The notes beneath the pieces were generated by a model. That model saw only the letters and a list, made by a program, of their open reading frames with translations, did not search any database and had not been told where the DNA came from. The translations under genes and the position numbers were made by a program. DNA of 64,000 bases from Atrichornis clamosus (lineage: Eukaryota; Chordata; Aves; Passeriformes; Menuridae), in assembly GCA_013400975.1 (NCBI GenBank), contig WBMZ01011542.1:47060-111059 (forward strand), given 5' to 3'. Of this stretch, positions 32,056-43,860 are shown in pieces; positions within the stretch are counted from its first letter, which is position 1; each line of letters opens with the position of its first letter.

Positions 32056-33344
32056 ACTTTCCACGGACGCCTCCTGAACCAGATGTACAGAAACCAATTT
32101 GGGTCTGTGTGCTTTGTTAATTGGTTTGTCACCTGCTCCTCCGAGACCTCTCCCCAACACGAGCAGGGCTTTATTGAAGTGCTCTGAGTGATGTGTTAAA
32201 TGATGAAAGCAAGGACAGTGGCTTAGAACAATGTCTCCAAAAAGGTGAAGAAGGTGCTCCAAGAGCCACGCAAGGTCACTGTCATTAAAGTCACACTGTA
32301 TTGACAGGGGGATTGGGAGTGGAGACACCCAGGCTCTTGTTGCTGGAGCTGTTAAAAAGGGAAGCTGGTGTTTGCTGGAGGATTTTAAAATCATCTCCAC
32401 TCAGTAGTGTAATACTCCAGCCCTACAACCTGGTGTTAGCACAGTGCTACCATGTTAATTTAAAAGAAATAACTTGTGGGAGCAAGTCAGCAAGGGCTGT
32501 GCTGGCGTGTGAGAATATAAAATGATCAGTAAATCTTCTCATTTCCTTTCATGCTCTTCTGAGCCTTTCAAATGTCTTGAATTTCTTGGCTGCAAAGCTG
32601 TGTGTGATGAGAGATGGAGCTGTTGTTTGGAAGGTTAGGAAAACTGCCCCCCCAAAAACTCGCTGGGAGGGAGTGGAAAGCCTTGGGTGTGAGAAATGGG
32701 GAGCGTTCGTGTTCCCTTGGAAGCAAGAGGTGTCTGAGGGTGCTCAGTCTTCCCTTCACAAATCAAAAAAATAAAGGAAAAATTAAAATAAAATAGACGA
32801 AGAAATGCTAATTTTAATTTTTTATTATAATCATTATTATTGTTATAATTTTTTTTTTTGAGTTTGCATTTCTTCCTTCAGGATTTTTTGAAGTGAATGG
32901 AATTTAATGCATAACCTGGGGAAAAAAAACTGTTTTAAAAGTGTTTCATCACAAATGGATTGTGTGTTTCCATGAGGTTTTCCCATGTTTTATTTAAGTG
33001 CTCTTGGGTTGACAAAGCAAGTTCAATTTAAACCAATGACATTGCTGTCACTACACTGAACACTGTGTCAGCATTTTCATTTATAAAAGCTGTTTTTCAA
33101 GGGTTTATAACTCAGTCATAAAACACATCCAGGCTGCCTGGGCTGGGGCTGAGTGTGCTCTGTCACCCATTCCCTCTCTCCAAGAGCCATGTCCTGCACG
33201 GGGGGATAAATTAAATTGCCCAATATTTCTTGGTGCTCTCCAGTATGACTCTGATCCCACCTTTCCGTGGCCGTAATCCACAAGTGAACTTTAAAACATC
33301 CAAGGGAGGATAAAATACATCTGGTTGGTTTTTAGTAGCAGCAT

Positions 33345-33471
33345 CAAGGCCAGGTTGGGTGGGTTTAGAGCAACCTGGGATAGTGGGAGGTGTCCTGCCC
33401 ATGGCAGAGAGTTTGGAACAAGATGAGCTTTAAGGTCCCTCCCGACCCAACCCATCCTGGGATTCTGTGAT
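33345..33471 (+). mobile_element. CR1: CR1 3' fragment
   Basis: AAGGCCAGGTTGGGTGGG, AGCAACCTGGGATAGTGGG and CCCATCCTGGGATTCTGTGA. Confidence 0.9.
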
Positions 33472-34451
33472 ACCTTTGCCAGGGCTCATTTTATCCACAG
33501 ATAGAAGCGGAAGTGCAGGAAGTGAAAGCAATTTGCTTGTGCCCCGAACCTAAGTTTTGGAAGTAGAATATGGGCTCACATGCTTGGCACTTGGTGCCTT
33601 TTTGCTCCTTCTGGTCTCTACTTCCCACTGTCCTCTGCTGAGGAAAAAACATCTCTTTCCCCTTGTTCCAGGCCTCCTTTGAAAATTAAATTTTCTTGCA
33701 GAGATTGTCAGTGTTGTCTCCCTCAGGGAAAAGGAGTTTGTGCATCACTTTTAATATTAGTTTAATATTAGCTCTTCAAAGTCCCAGAATGAGAATTTTA
33801 AGTCTTTGGTTACCAGAGTTCTCATTAACTGTATATTTGCACGAGCTTCCAAGGGTGGTTAGCAGTATCCTGAGAAGTCATGCGGCATTTTCAGGAGTTG
33901 TGTGCGCTCCCACACGTAGGAACACCAGGAATTATCCAACAGAAGTGCCTTCCTTCATTACTTGAGGCACATCTGAGCAGGGTTAACCTTGGTTGCACTG
34001 TCAGCGTGATGGAGCCTCAGACTCTTCATCCCACTTGGGCTGGGAGCACGGAGGGAGATGGAGAAGAGCTCACTCAGCCCACAGAGAGGAGGAGGAAGAT
34101 GCTTGAAGAGGCTGCTCCAAGGAAAGGAGCTCTTCTTGAAGCTGGTTCTCTAAAAGCACTTCAGTCTTGAAGATGTTTAACGGCATAAAACTGGAGTCAA
34201 GACTCGCGTGTAGTCTGGTCAAGGAGGGGAGGCTTCACATCTGCTCCTGAGGAGCCTGGAACGTGTGATCAGCTACTTGTCACCAGCTTTGAAGTGATGA
34301 CGGTGCAAGGGCAGGGTTGTGAGCTGATCTGAGGGAGGTTCTGCAGGGTTGCACTGATCTGGGGGGGTTGGGGTTGGTCTCTCCCACTTCGACCCCTTTA
34401 TCCAAACCCTGTGTGTGGGTGTGGTGCTTGGGGCCCGGGTTTCGTGTTCGT

Positions 34452-34725
34452 GGTTGGACTTGTTGCTCTTAAAGGTCTTTTCCAACCTAAAGGATTTTGG
34501 GATTTAATGGGAGAGGGGAGTATCTGAAACCCCAGAATTGGTGGTACAGCCTGGTTTTTGTAGTGGCCCTGGAGGTCTGGGAGAAACAGCCTCAAGTTGT
34601 ACCAGGGGAGGAAGAATTCCTTCACCCCAAAGCTTGTCCAGCTCTGGCACAGCTGCCCAGGGCAGTGGTGGAGCCCCCACACCTGGTGGGATTTAAAAGC
34701 TGTGTGGATGTGGCACATTTCAGTA
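34452..34725 (+). mobile_element. CR1: CR1 pieces of AACCTAAATG type
   Basis: Two parts. At 34452-34502 a 3' tail carries GGTTGGACTTGTTGCTC and TTTTCCAACCTAAAGGATT. At about 34588-34725 a body fragment carries CAAGTTGTACCAGGGGAGG, GAATTCCTTCACCCC and CTGCCCAGGGCAGTGGTGG. The order (tail before body) means two separate insertions. Confidence 0.7.
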
Positions 34726-34751
34726 GATACAGTGCGATATGTCTTAAAATA

Positions 34752-34860
34752 TCCCTTTCCCTTCCCTTTCCCTCTTTCCCCCTTCCCTTCCCAATTCCTT
34801 TTTTTCTTTTTTCCTTTATTTCCCCTTTTCCCTTTCTCTCTTCTTCTTCTTTTCCTTCCT
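34752..34860. repeat. Polypyrimidine tract, 109 bp
   Basis: Almost pure C/T (only three purines) made of TTCCC, CCCTTT and TTC units, so the other strand is polypurine. Such tracts with mirror symmetry can form triplex (H-) DNA and often disturb sequencing. Confidence 0.93.
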
Positions 34861-36237
34861 GAATTCCAGCCCTCACTAACCCAATACAACCCCAAGCCTC
34901 CCTCCTATGCCCAGCCCCCAGGAGCTGGATGTGGCAGATATTTGTCACTGCAAATGACTCTAAATAATACTAATGTTAGAACTGAAACCAAGTGTTCCTG
35001 CAAGTCCTGGATTCCAACCCCTGGGGGCTGACACCTCCTCTCTGAGTACCAGGCCCTCAGACAGCTCTGGGCCCTGTCACCCCAGCCCTTGGCCAGACTC
35101 TCCTGGAAAACAAACCAACTTTATGGAGAAAATAGGGAATTTCTGGCCTTCTTTTTTGGATTTATGAAGCTGAGAGCAGAGTCTTGAGCTGCCTCCCACT
35201 TTGGACTTTGGATCATCACGTGGGGCTGCCAAGTAACGCTTTTCCTTTAGGATTAAGGAAAGCAAGACCATAAAAAGTGCTTTTTGTTGTTGTTGCCATG
35301 AGCCTCACCTGGTTGCTGTCAGGGTTGGAGGGCGGCCGTGCTGTGATGTTTGTGGCTTGGTGCCAACTCCTCGTGCTCCGCCGGGCAGAGGGGCTGGCAC
35401 GGGCACAACGCGCCCAGCAACTCGAATCCTTCTTATTGGGGAATATTTATGGAGTTTCAGCCATTCTGCACGGAATGATGCACCTCAGAAACTCCTTCCT
35501 GGGGAAAAGCTGGCCTATATTTTTATTATTTCTTTTCCCCTGGAGCTGTTTTGGGTGATGGGTCCAAGCGGCGCTCGCTCGCTCCGGTTCCTCTCCCACA
35601 TCCAGCGCCCGCCGGGATGGGGACGGACAATGTCCGGCCATACCAGCAGCCTGGTGGTGGTGGCACTGGGAGGGAAGGGACCAGTGCCTGAGGGTTGGGT
35701 CATGAATTAATAATTGCTGTGTGGTGGGGGAGGCCCCTCACAAGAGCTGGAGCCGGGGAAGTTGCCTCGCAGAGCGCTATCAATCACTCAGTGACCAGAA
35801 CTTCCAGTAATTAGTGTATTTTATGGGCCTTTGCTTCAGTGACTCGGAAGCACATATGCTCCACTCCCAGCTAAACTTAGCCAGAGTAATATTCCAGGAT
35901 GATTTATCCGCTTGCTGCACTGGGATGTAACCCTATATTAGGTGAAGATTGTGAACTAAGCTGCAATAAAGTGGAAGTTTAGGTACAGTTTGCGCGGGGT
36001 GAGACCTCGATGGATCATTGTTGCTCAGCAATTGCTCTTAGGCCGCTGTGGGCAGGGAAATAAATAATCCAGTTCTCCACCTGGGGAAGAGGGATGAGGG
36101 GACAATTAAGGGATCACATCAGCTCTGTGTGGTTGGAATGTTTTATATATAGGGGTACAGGGTTGTTTATTGTGTGTAGTGGAATATAGAATATATTACA
36201 CACATGGTATGAATTTGTGGGTTTTTGTATGTATGTG

Positions 36238-36415
36238 AGGGTGGTGAGGCCCTGGCACAGAAGCTGTGGCTGCCCAATCCCTGGAAGTGTCCAAGGCCAG
36301 GTTGGAGCGCCCTGGTCTAGTGGAAGGTGTCCCTGCCCACAGCAGGATGGATTAGATTACCTTTAAAAGGTCCCTTCCAACCCAAACTGGCCCAGGATTC
36401 TATGATTCTGTGTAT
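36238..36415 (+). mobile_element. CR1: CR1 3' fragment
   Basis: GAGGCCCTGGCACAGAAGC, GGAAGTGTCCAAGGCCAGG and the 3' end CCAGGATTCTATGATTCTGT with two octamer-like units. Confidence 0.92.
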
Positions 36416-37331
36416 TGTAGATTATTGTTTTCTATTCTTACACTGTGTGATGCAGTTGTTTCTACTTTTAAAGAGTCACAAATTAGGAAGTTTGCCAGAC
36501 AAGCCTGCCTTTCCCCATTATTTAATTGCCTTGTACTGGTGATGAACCCTCATTCCAGCAGAGACGAAGACGAGCTAAAGTTCAGCTGCATTTCCAAATT
36601 GAACGTATTTTTTCCCTTTCTGTGTGAGTTTATATCCAGCAAACGGACAGGCAGGAAACCTCTCTGCTCAAACAAGGCATCAAATGAATCCTTATGGACC
36701 ATTTGTGTAGATTTTGCACCTGACAATTTCCACAGCTGGCCCTGAAAAACCCACGTCCCACCTTTGTCCCTTTGGAAAAGGCTCCGCCATTCTGAGCCTC
36801 ACCTTTGAAGATGCAGCAGTAAAAGCCTGGTAATATCCAGGATTTGTGACGAGGGAGAAATGTGCAATTTAACCCTGATTGTCTGCAGCCTTTCGTTTGC
36901 AGTGCCTTTGCCGTAGTTCATATTTAAAAGAAGTCAGAGTGAAACTAATTATCTTTAATTAAGGCGAATCAGGCTTTGATTTTTTTTTTCATGCATTTGA
37001 CGTGCGGAACGGAGCTGGAACTCATCTGCTCCGGCCCGGGAATGTCCCAGAGGTTATTAGGGCGTGTTTCTGGTGGGTTTGCTGGTGCTGGTAATAATGT
37101 TTCTCCTCGTAGCCCTGGCCACCAACAAATCTGTCACTTCATCCGTCTGCCCTGCGCCGCTCCTGCCCCTCCGCAGGGGTCGCAGATTCCACAAGTTCTC
37201 AGCTAATGGCCCTATACATTAAAAATTGAAGCTTTCCTCACTCCGAGGCCTTGCAAGGCTTTGTTCTTAAGCCCCAGACACTTTGGAGTGCAGCTGCAAA
37301 CTATAGGCAGAAGATTAAATTAATTTGTAAC

Positions 37332-37358
37332 TCTTTTTTTTTTTTTTTTTTTTTTTTT
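37332..37358. repeat. Poly(T) run
   Basis: Twenty-seven T with no interruption. No CR1 or other element adjoins it, so it is not obviously a retroposon tail. Confidence 0.95.
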
Positions 37359-38554
37359 ATCCCTCGGCCTGCATTACTAAATCCTGCACATTTAATTGAA
37401 ACCCTACTTCAAGATGCTTTGTGTTTCTGCTCCTCTTTGTTGTCAGTTTAACCTCAGAAGCACTTTAACGCTGCTAAATTGCTGTTATATCCTTTTGGAT
37501 TATTTTTTTTTTCCAACTGTGCAGTAAGAGGACAGTGGAATTGATATTAGAAGGGAAAGAAAAAAAAAAATCTTCGAGTAGTTTTTGAGGTATTTAATAT
37601 TTATTAAGGTCCATACCCTGCAGAGTTTCAGGTGATTTTAAGCCCATCTATCTAGGAATGTATAAATTGGTCTTGGAATGAAAATTCACCTAGGGAATTT
37701 TATGTTATCCAGTAGTTAAGTCTGATTTTTAAACTTTCCCGTGTCTGAACGTTCCGAAGTGGCGGCTGCTTTTCCATAAAATGAGGGTTTAACTGCAGTG
37801 CACCATCTAAATGCAAAATCCTTGGATGGAAATTTAATTGTGTAAAATGTGCACGAGGTAATTAAGAACAAATTTTCGAGCATTTCAGACTATAAAGTCC
37901 TCCTTCAGCTCCATCACTGGCGATATTGTAAGTGCTTATTTTCAATTTGCAGTTATGCTGAGAAACATGGAATGTGTCTAAATTAAGAATAAAAGCATCC
38001 CGTGCTTTCCAGTGGAACTGTAAATTAAAAAACAACTTGCACAACATCGACAATAATCTAAGTAGGAAACTTTACTGCCTGAGTGTCCCAAAAACATGTT
38101 TTGAACTTCCTTCCCTCACACACTTTCCAAACTGGGTGCAGACTGAGTTGCTGCTGCAGTTTTATTCACAAGATGCAGCAGGCAAGGAAAAAGTGAGGTG
38201 GAGACAGTGGTTTGGTAGGGAGGGTTTCTGGATTTCCCTTTTCAGTTCTCAAATGGGAAGTGACGTTATTTCAACAAGTCATTGGAGTTTTTGTGTTCAC
38301 TTACCTGCACATTAAATGGATTTGAGAATAGGTTTTAGTTGCTTTCCAGCCCTACCTATGGTGCTCAGTCCAGAGGTTCTTTTGGAGTAAACACTTAATT
38401 GTTTGATATTTGGGTTTTTTTTAAATTTCAGTTGATAGCAAAATGTGATCGTTTGATAAAAATCAGCATACACACACTGTACCTCTGCCTGGTATTTCAT
38501 AATCTGGGTTTATTTCTTAGTTTAACAAGTGCTGGTTTAAAATGTGATGGTGCA

Positions 38555-38726
38555 CCCCATCCATCCCTCCATCCATCCCTCCATCCATCCCTCCATCCAT
38601 CCCTCCACCCATCCCTCCCTCCATCCCTCCCCCCCTCCCTCCCTCCATCCCTCCCTCCATCCATCCCTCCATCCATCCCTCCACCCATCCCTCCATCCAT
38701 CCATCCATCCATCCATCCATCCATCC
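38555..38726. repeat. (CCAT)/(CCATCCCT) minisatellite
   Basis: About 170 bp of CCATCCCT and CCAT units: variant 8-mers in the first three quarters and pure CCAT in the last 35 bp. One strand is strongly C-rich. Open frames of repetitive Pro/Ser/His/Ile or Met/Asp/Gly through it are artefacts. Confidence 0.97.
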
Positions 38727-39013
38727 TCTGTCCAAGCCTTGGAAAAGGCTCTTTCTCAGCACACAACCTCCCTGAGCTATTTTAAGTGCTCTCCTGGGCT
38801 ACTTCTATGTTTAAGAAAGAAATTGTTTTAAAAAACACACACCCACACCTCAAAAAACTCCTCCATGTAGTTGCTCCAAAATGAAATGGGATGGGAAAGT
38901 GTTTGCCTGGAATATTTCTTGCTGATTGATCTCATTCTCGTTTCTGTTTCCACACCATTCTGCCATTGCAATTCACTGGGCTTTTTAAAATGATGTTTTT
39001 ACAGTTCTCGTGT

Positions 39014-39075
39014 AGAATCACAGAATGGTTTGGGTTGGAAAAGGCCTCTGAGATCATCAAGTGCAACCATGAGGA
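39014..39075 (-). mobile_element. CR1: CR1 3' tail, reverse
   Basis: AGAATCACAGAATGGTTTGG, then TTGGAAAAGGCCTCTGAGAT and CATCAAGTGCAACCA, a classic reverse-oriented CR1 terminus. Confidence 0.88.
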
Positions 39076-40477
39076 GGGAATCCATAGGGAAATGAGAAGC
39101 AGCTCCTTGAAGTTCAGGCACGCCGTTCTCTGCTCCTTAACGTCCAGATGTAAAATGCTGATCAGTTCCCAAACCCAACTCCTGTGAATGAAAGTCGTTT
39201 ATTTTTGTCAAAATACCTTAAAAAAACCAGCAACTTGTGGAGTTTCACCAGGTGAATGCAGAGGAGTTTTGGACAGTGTGTTAATTTGGTAGGTTTTGGT
39301 TTTTCCATCCTGTTCCTCACTTTCCTCTGACTTCCTTGAGACAGATGAGGGTTTGAAAACCCCTTTAGTGAAGCTCTCATCTGGTTGTTGTTTGGCCTTT
39401 TTTGTTTGTTTGTTTTCTTTCCTTTAACTGTGACACTTTTTATAAATCTAAATCTACACACAGAGGTCACTGGTTGGCTGAACTTAAACCGTTTTACTTA
39501 GTAAATTTAATTAAGAAAATACAGTGCAACTCATAAGCAAATGAGTTTTTCCTAGTTTTAAACCAAACCACCCTCTTGAGTGCTGATTGCCTCGCTCGAC
39601 CCCTGGTGATACAGAAACAGGCAAAATTAAAAAGGACATTAAAGCTTCATTAAATCTGAAACACATTTAGTACAGTGACATATCTGCAGGCTATTTCAGG
39701 GAAGATTACAGACTCTTTGCTAAGTTTCTTAATTTATAATACCTTGACAATCTTGCAGGGAGGGAAACAAGTCTGAGCAGAGGAATCCAGTGGTGGTTCA
39801 GGGGATGCAGAAGTGGCACAGGAGCTGTCCCTGCCCGTGCTGCCAGTTCTCCCTGCAGGAGCAGCCTCCCTGAGAAATGTTTCTGTTTAACAACCCCCAA
39901 AGAACTTGTTGCCGATGCGTTTCAGACCTTTCAGTGCTCATTTATACAGCCAGTACTCATGTCTGGCTCTTCCCCCAGTTATTCCGCTGCCTTGGAGCCC
40001 CTGCTGAGGAGTGGTCAGGGAGAGGGACCATCAGTGGGAATGGGAATGCCTTGTTTGGAGTCATCATCGAGGCAGTGATTGCTTTTCTTAAATAACATCT
40101 GCAGAATGATGCTCTGTGCACATAACCATCAGTATCTTCTTGTTCTGGCTGTAGTTTTTTACTGTTCTTCAGCCAGCAGCCTTTGGAAAAATCAGAACTT
40201 ATTCTACTTCTCTTCACAGAAACCTTTGGGGCATTTATAGATTTATTTCCAGGCATTTTTAGGTTATCACAACAGCACAGCTCCTTAGGATTTCAAATAG
40301 CTGCTTGGAACAGAAGGATGGTGCTCCCAAAACAAGATAAGGTGGTAAAGGATGTCTTTTAGTAGCTCCTGGTCTGTAAGAAACAGAAAATGAAGGACCT
40401 TTGCTTAACCTTAGCAGCATTTTTCAAAGTCTGCCATGAGAGTGACCAGAGTGACTTTTCTGACATGGGAATGGTCC

Positions 40478-40903
40478 TAGAATTCCAAAATGGTTTGGGC
40501 TGGAAGGGACTTCTGAGATCATCTAGTTCTGCCATGGGCAGGGACACCTCCCCTATCCCAGGGTACTCCAAGCCCCGTCCAACCTGGCCTTGGACACTTC
40601 CAGAGATCCAGGGGCAGCCACAGCTTCTCTGGGCACCCTGTGCCAGGGCCTCCCCACCCATCCAGCCAGGAATTCCTTCCCACTATCCCATCTATCCCTG
40701 CCCTCTGGCAGTGGGAAGCCATTCCCTGTGTCCTGTCCCTCCATCCCTCGTCCCAATCCCTCTCCAGCTCTCCTGGAGCCCCTTTAGGCCCTGGAAGGGG
40801 CTCTGAGCTCTCCCTGGAGCCTTCCCTTCTCCAGCTCTCCCAGCCTGGCTCCGGAGCAGAGAGGCTCCAGCCCTCAGAGCATCTCCACGGGCTCCTCTGG
40901 AGG
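40478..40903 (-). mobile_element. CR1: CR1 3' fragment, reverse, about 425 bp
   Basis: Long reverse copy from CTAGAATTCCAAAATGGTTT through CCATGGGCAGGGACACCTCC, CTGCCCTCTGGCAGTGGG and TTTAGGCCCTGGAAGGGGCT to CATCTCCACGGGCTCCTCT. Apparently little diverged from the other long copies. Confidence 0.94.
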
Positions 40904-41641
40904 AGAACATTGAAGTCAATATTGCAAAAGCTTCATTTAAGAGTAGCCCCCAGAGGAATGGTTTCATCTCTTTGGGTTTCTCTTGCCCCTCCCACACAAG
41001 CGCTCAGGGATCCCCTCAGGGTTTGCAGTGTCTCCTCTGAGGATCTGGCAGAAACTCGCTGCTTTTGCTGAGGCTTCCAGGGCTGAACTCTCCTGGGTTT
41101 GGAGAGCAGCTGGAATTGCAGGAAGGGCACCATCTCTGCCTTGTTCCTGAGCTGCTGAGCCTCAGGGATGTGTAGTTCTTGCTCCATCGGTTTCCCACCT
41201 CACTGCAGCTCTGTCCATGCCCCGTGCTCATCCTTAGGAGAGTTTTGTGCTTCCAAAAGGCTGGAATTCCATCGTGGGGGAGCTGCAGGCTGGCCAGGTC
41301 ACCCCAGCTCCCAGGGGCTCGGGTGTCAGTGCCAGGACAGAGCTGGGGGGCAGCTTTAGCCCAGCACTGATGGGGGGTTTGGCCCTCGGGGTGGGTGACA
41401 CGGGGGCTCGGCCCCTCAGCACTGCTGCTCTTGCTCAGGATGGTGGGAATGTGGCTGTTGTCCAACTGGGAAGTCAGGGATGTCACTGCATCCATAAGCT
41501 CTGTGCTAGACCTTCCTCTGGAGGTTGGTAAGGGGAGGATTCGCAGAGGTTGTGTGGGGTGTAGGAAAGGAGTAGAGAAGCTCTTGGATCCGCTGTGGAG
41601 TGAGGTGGGCACAGCCAGAGAGATCAGAACAGAGCTGCTCT

Positions 41642-41892
41642 GAATGCCCTCGGTCAGCTCAGGGTGTGCCAGGGCACGTTTAGATTGGACGTCAGGGAAG
41701 ATTTCATCACGGAAAGGATTATCCAGCGTGGGCACAGCTGCCCGAGCAGTGGTGGAGTCACGTCCCTGGAGGGATTCAGCAGCCACGTGGATGTGGCACT
41801 GGGGGACACGGTCAGTGGTGGCCTTGGCAGTGCTGGGGAGTGGTTGGGCTCCATGGTCTTAGAGGGCTTTTCCAAATGATTCCATGATTCTA
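41642..41892 (+). mobile_element. CR1: CR1 3' fragment of AACCTAAATG type
   Basis: Shows GTGCCAGGGCACGTTTAGAT, GGGCACAGCTGCCCGAGCAG, TGGATGTGGCACTGGGGG and an end reading GGGCTTTTCC, AAATGATTCCATGATTCT, with the AACCT block lost. Confidence 0.85.
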
Positions 41893-42648
41893 ACCCTGAA
41901 AACCCTCAGCCTTCACCGAATAGCAGACAGAATAACTCCAGGTAGCTGTATTTTGCTGAAATAATTTCCAAGGTTCCAGGAAAAGCTGCCTAGTACAAAG
42001 AATTTATCTTGGAATATTTCTTAGCTCTGGCCAGTAGAATATTTTTGTACAATATACGTGAGAATGTCGGTTTGGGGGCTACTCTGTAATGCATTAATTG
42101 ACTTAAAAATGAGCAGGGGCAGCAAATGCAGTTGATCTCATGGAAAAGTGGATGTGAAGGAAAAATGAGGTGTCTGTTTGGGGGTGCCGTGGGCTCTGTC
42201 CAGATCCCACTCAGCTCTGACACCCACAGGGACACAAACCTTGGCTGTGTAACCCAGATTTTACCCTGAGCCAGTTAGGGAAGGACTTTGGGAGTTCAGA
42301 GCTGCTCTGCAACGCCTGCTCCTCGCAGATAATTATCAGCAAAGGGCAGTGGCTTGGCCTCCCTGTTGAGGCTGAACTGGTTTAATTTCCAGTCCTCGGG
42401 AACCTGGGCACCAAACGGTGTCACTGAGTGAGACAAAAGGGCTGGAGAAACCCAGAAATGCTGAGCAGGACGAGGGGTGATGGTTGGGAAGGACCCATTC
42501 TAAATCCAGCCCTTTGTGTTTGCAGAATCCCTTCCGCTGGCGCTCCCCAATTTACACAAAAGCAAGAGTTGAGTACTTTTCTCTCTTGAAGGAAATGTGC
42601 CCTCCATGCAAATCTCTATAACTAGACAAATATTATTTCCTTTCCCAG

Positions 42649-42678
42649 CTTGCTCTTGGGAGGTTTCCATATCCTCAG
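42649..42678 (+). CDS. MAP2K5: MAP2K5 30-bp microexon: alphaF-alphaG
   Basis: A 30-bp exon from acceptor TTTCCCAG to donor GTAAGA, reading LALGRFPYPQ (human 349-358). The LxxGRFPYP motif is the expected sequence after alphaF in MAP kinase kinases, which identifies so short an exon confidently. It is phase 0 on both sides and lies alone between introns of 12.5 and 13.2 kb. From memory, a human MEK5 isoform lacks exactly residues 349-358, which is this exon; my count from K195 independently gives the same ten residues. Optional inclusion is therefore likely here too, but that is inference because no transcript data are available. Confidence 0.95.
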
Positions 42679-42841
42679 GTAAGATTGTTCATTACTGCTG
42701 TTTGCCACTGTGACATTCATTCCTATGTATGAAGGTGCAGAGAGCAATTGTGAACATTTGAGCCACATACAAATAAATCTGTCCTGTTAAATTGAAAAGT
42801 GGTATCTGGAAGGAGTCATTTAGAAGTCTCTATTGATTTTT

Positions 42842-42875
42842 ATTTTTTTCTCCCCCCCCCCCTCTTTTTTTCTCT
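42842..42875. repeat. Pyrimidine run with C tract
   Basis: T run, then about 11 consecutive C, then T-rich sequence. It lies 165 bp downstream of the donor of the 30-bp microexon. Confidence 0.9.
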
Positions 42876-43559
42876 TCTCCAAACTCTACATTTTCTTTCC
42901 CTGGCGACAATGAAAATTATGATGATGTTAATGATGTGAGATGAAAAAATAATCCTGTATTTACGACAGGGCTTTTCAAGCAGGAAGGTGTATCTGCTCC
43001 TTTTTGGATAATTTAATTTTTAATTCCAATGTTGAACAGTTTTACAATGGTCTAAAATCTCAAAAACAAAATGTGAACAGAATAGTTAAGGGAGCTTCAG
43101 ATTCTTCCTTATAAAAGGACTTAATATCAATATTTTATTTAGCTACTGGCATTTTCTAACTTCCCACCTGAAGCTGGTGGTAAAACTCGTTCCATCTCCA
43201 GTGGCAGTGGTTGGGTGGATGCTGAGCTCTGCATCATCACGGAATATTTTACTTGGTGTGCTTAAAAACCCCACGAAGCTGGGAACAAAACAACCACTCC
43301 AGAAGCAGGTTGGATGGTTACTTTAAATTCTCATCTCGAGATGGATGTTAGAATTCCCGGGAACAAACTGTTCAGCAGTTCCTCAAATTATTCTTTCCAG
43401 GGAGAGGGGTGGGGGGAAAAAGTGAAGTGTCCAGGGACTGAAATGAATTATTTGAATGTGGTTTTTATGTTTTCATATGTTTTATGAAGACTGTTCTCTG
43501 CATCTCGGTCTCTACAGCTCGGAGTGCCTGGAGGCATGTCTGATTTAAAGGTGGTGTTG

Positions 43560-43860
43560 GTCTGTGCTCTTTAAGCATCTATTAACTTGCTATTATTATG
43601 CAAATAACTGTTGTAATACACATACTAATTTATGCATGGTTAGATTATGCAGATGCCTCACAAACATGGTTATTGAATAATAGGCTGGGACTCATTCCCT
43701 CTCCCATTTTTAGAAGCTGTTTTAAGCGAATTCTCCTGACACTTTCGCAGACTTGGGAAGGTTTTGCATGTGTGGAAATACTCTGATTTTTCACTTTTTT
43801 TTGTCTCCTCTGCAAAGCGTTTACTGACACCGTTAACAGAGCATACTTTGCTTATTTTGT
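43560..43860. promoter_or_regulatory. Candidate conserved non-coding element with octamer
   Basis: Repeat-free block about 0.9 kb downstream of the 30-bp microexon. It contains a perfect POU octamer ATGCAAAT at 43598-43605 and nearby TTTATGCATGG and ATTATGCAGATG. The function is speculative. Confidence 0.3.

Larger units (their letters stand above)
30141..42648 (+). other. MAP2K5: MAP2K5 intron, 12.5 kb
   Basis: Large intron with CR1 pieces at 30690-30740, 33345-33471, 34452-34725, 36238-36415, 39014-39075, 40478-40903 and 41642-41892, a CT repeat (32030-32055), a 109-bp pyrimidine tract (34752-34860), a CpG-richer patch (35330-35650), a T27 run (37332-37358) and a CCAT minisatellite (38555-38726). 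The 256-codon reverse open frame at 41016-41786 runs through CR1 sequence and has no recognisable family, so no gene is called. Confidence 0.8.

Noticed and set aside
38399..38831. Repetitive open frames with Pro/Ser/His/Ile or Met/Asp/Gly repeats
   Set aside because: Produced by the CCAT minisatellite being free of stops in several frames on both strands.
41016..41786. Longest open frame in the window, 256 codons on the - strand
   Set aside because: It runs through a CR1 copy at its 5' part, has no recognisable domain, unusual Ser/Pro/Thr-rich composition and lies inside an intron of a gene on the other strand. GC-rich CR1 and its surroundings are often open by chance.
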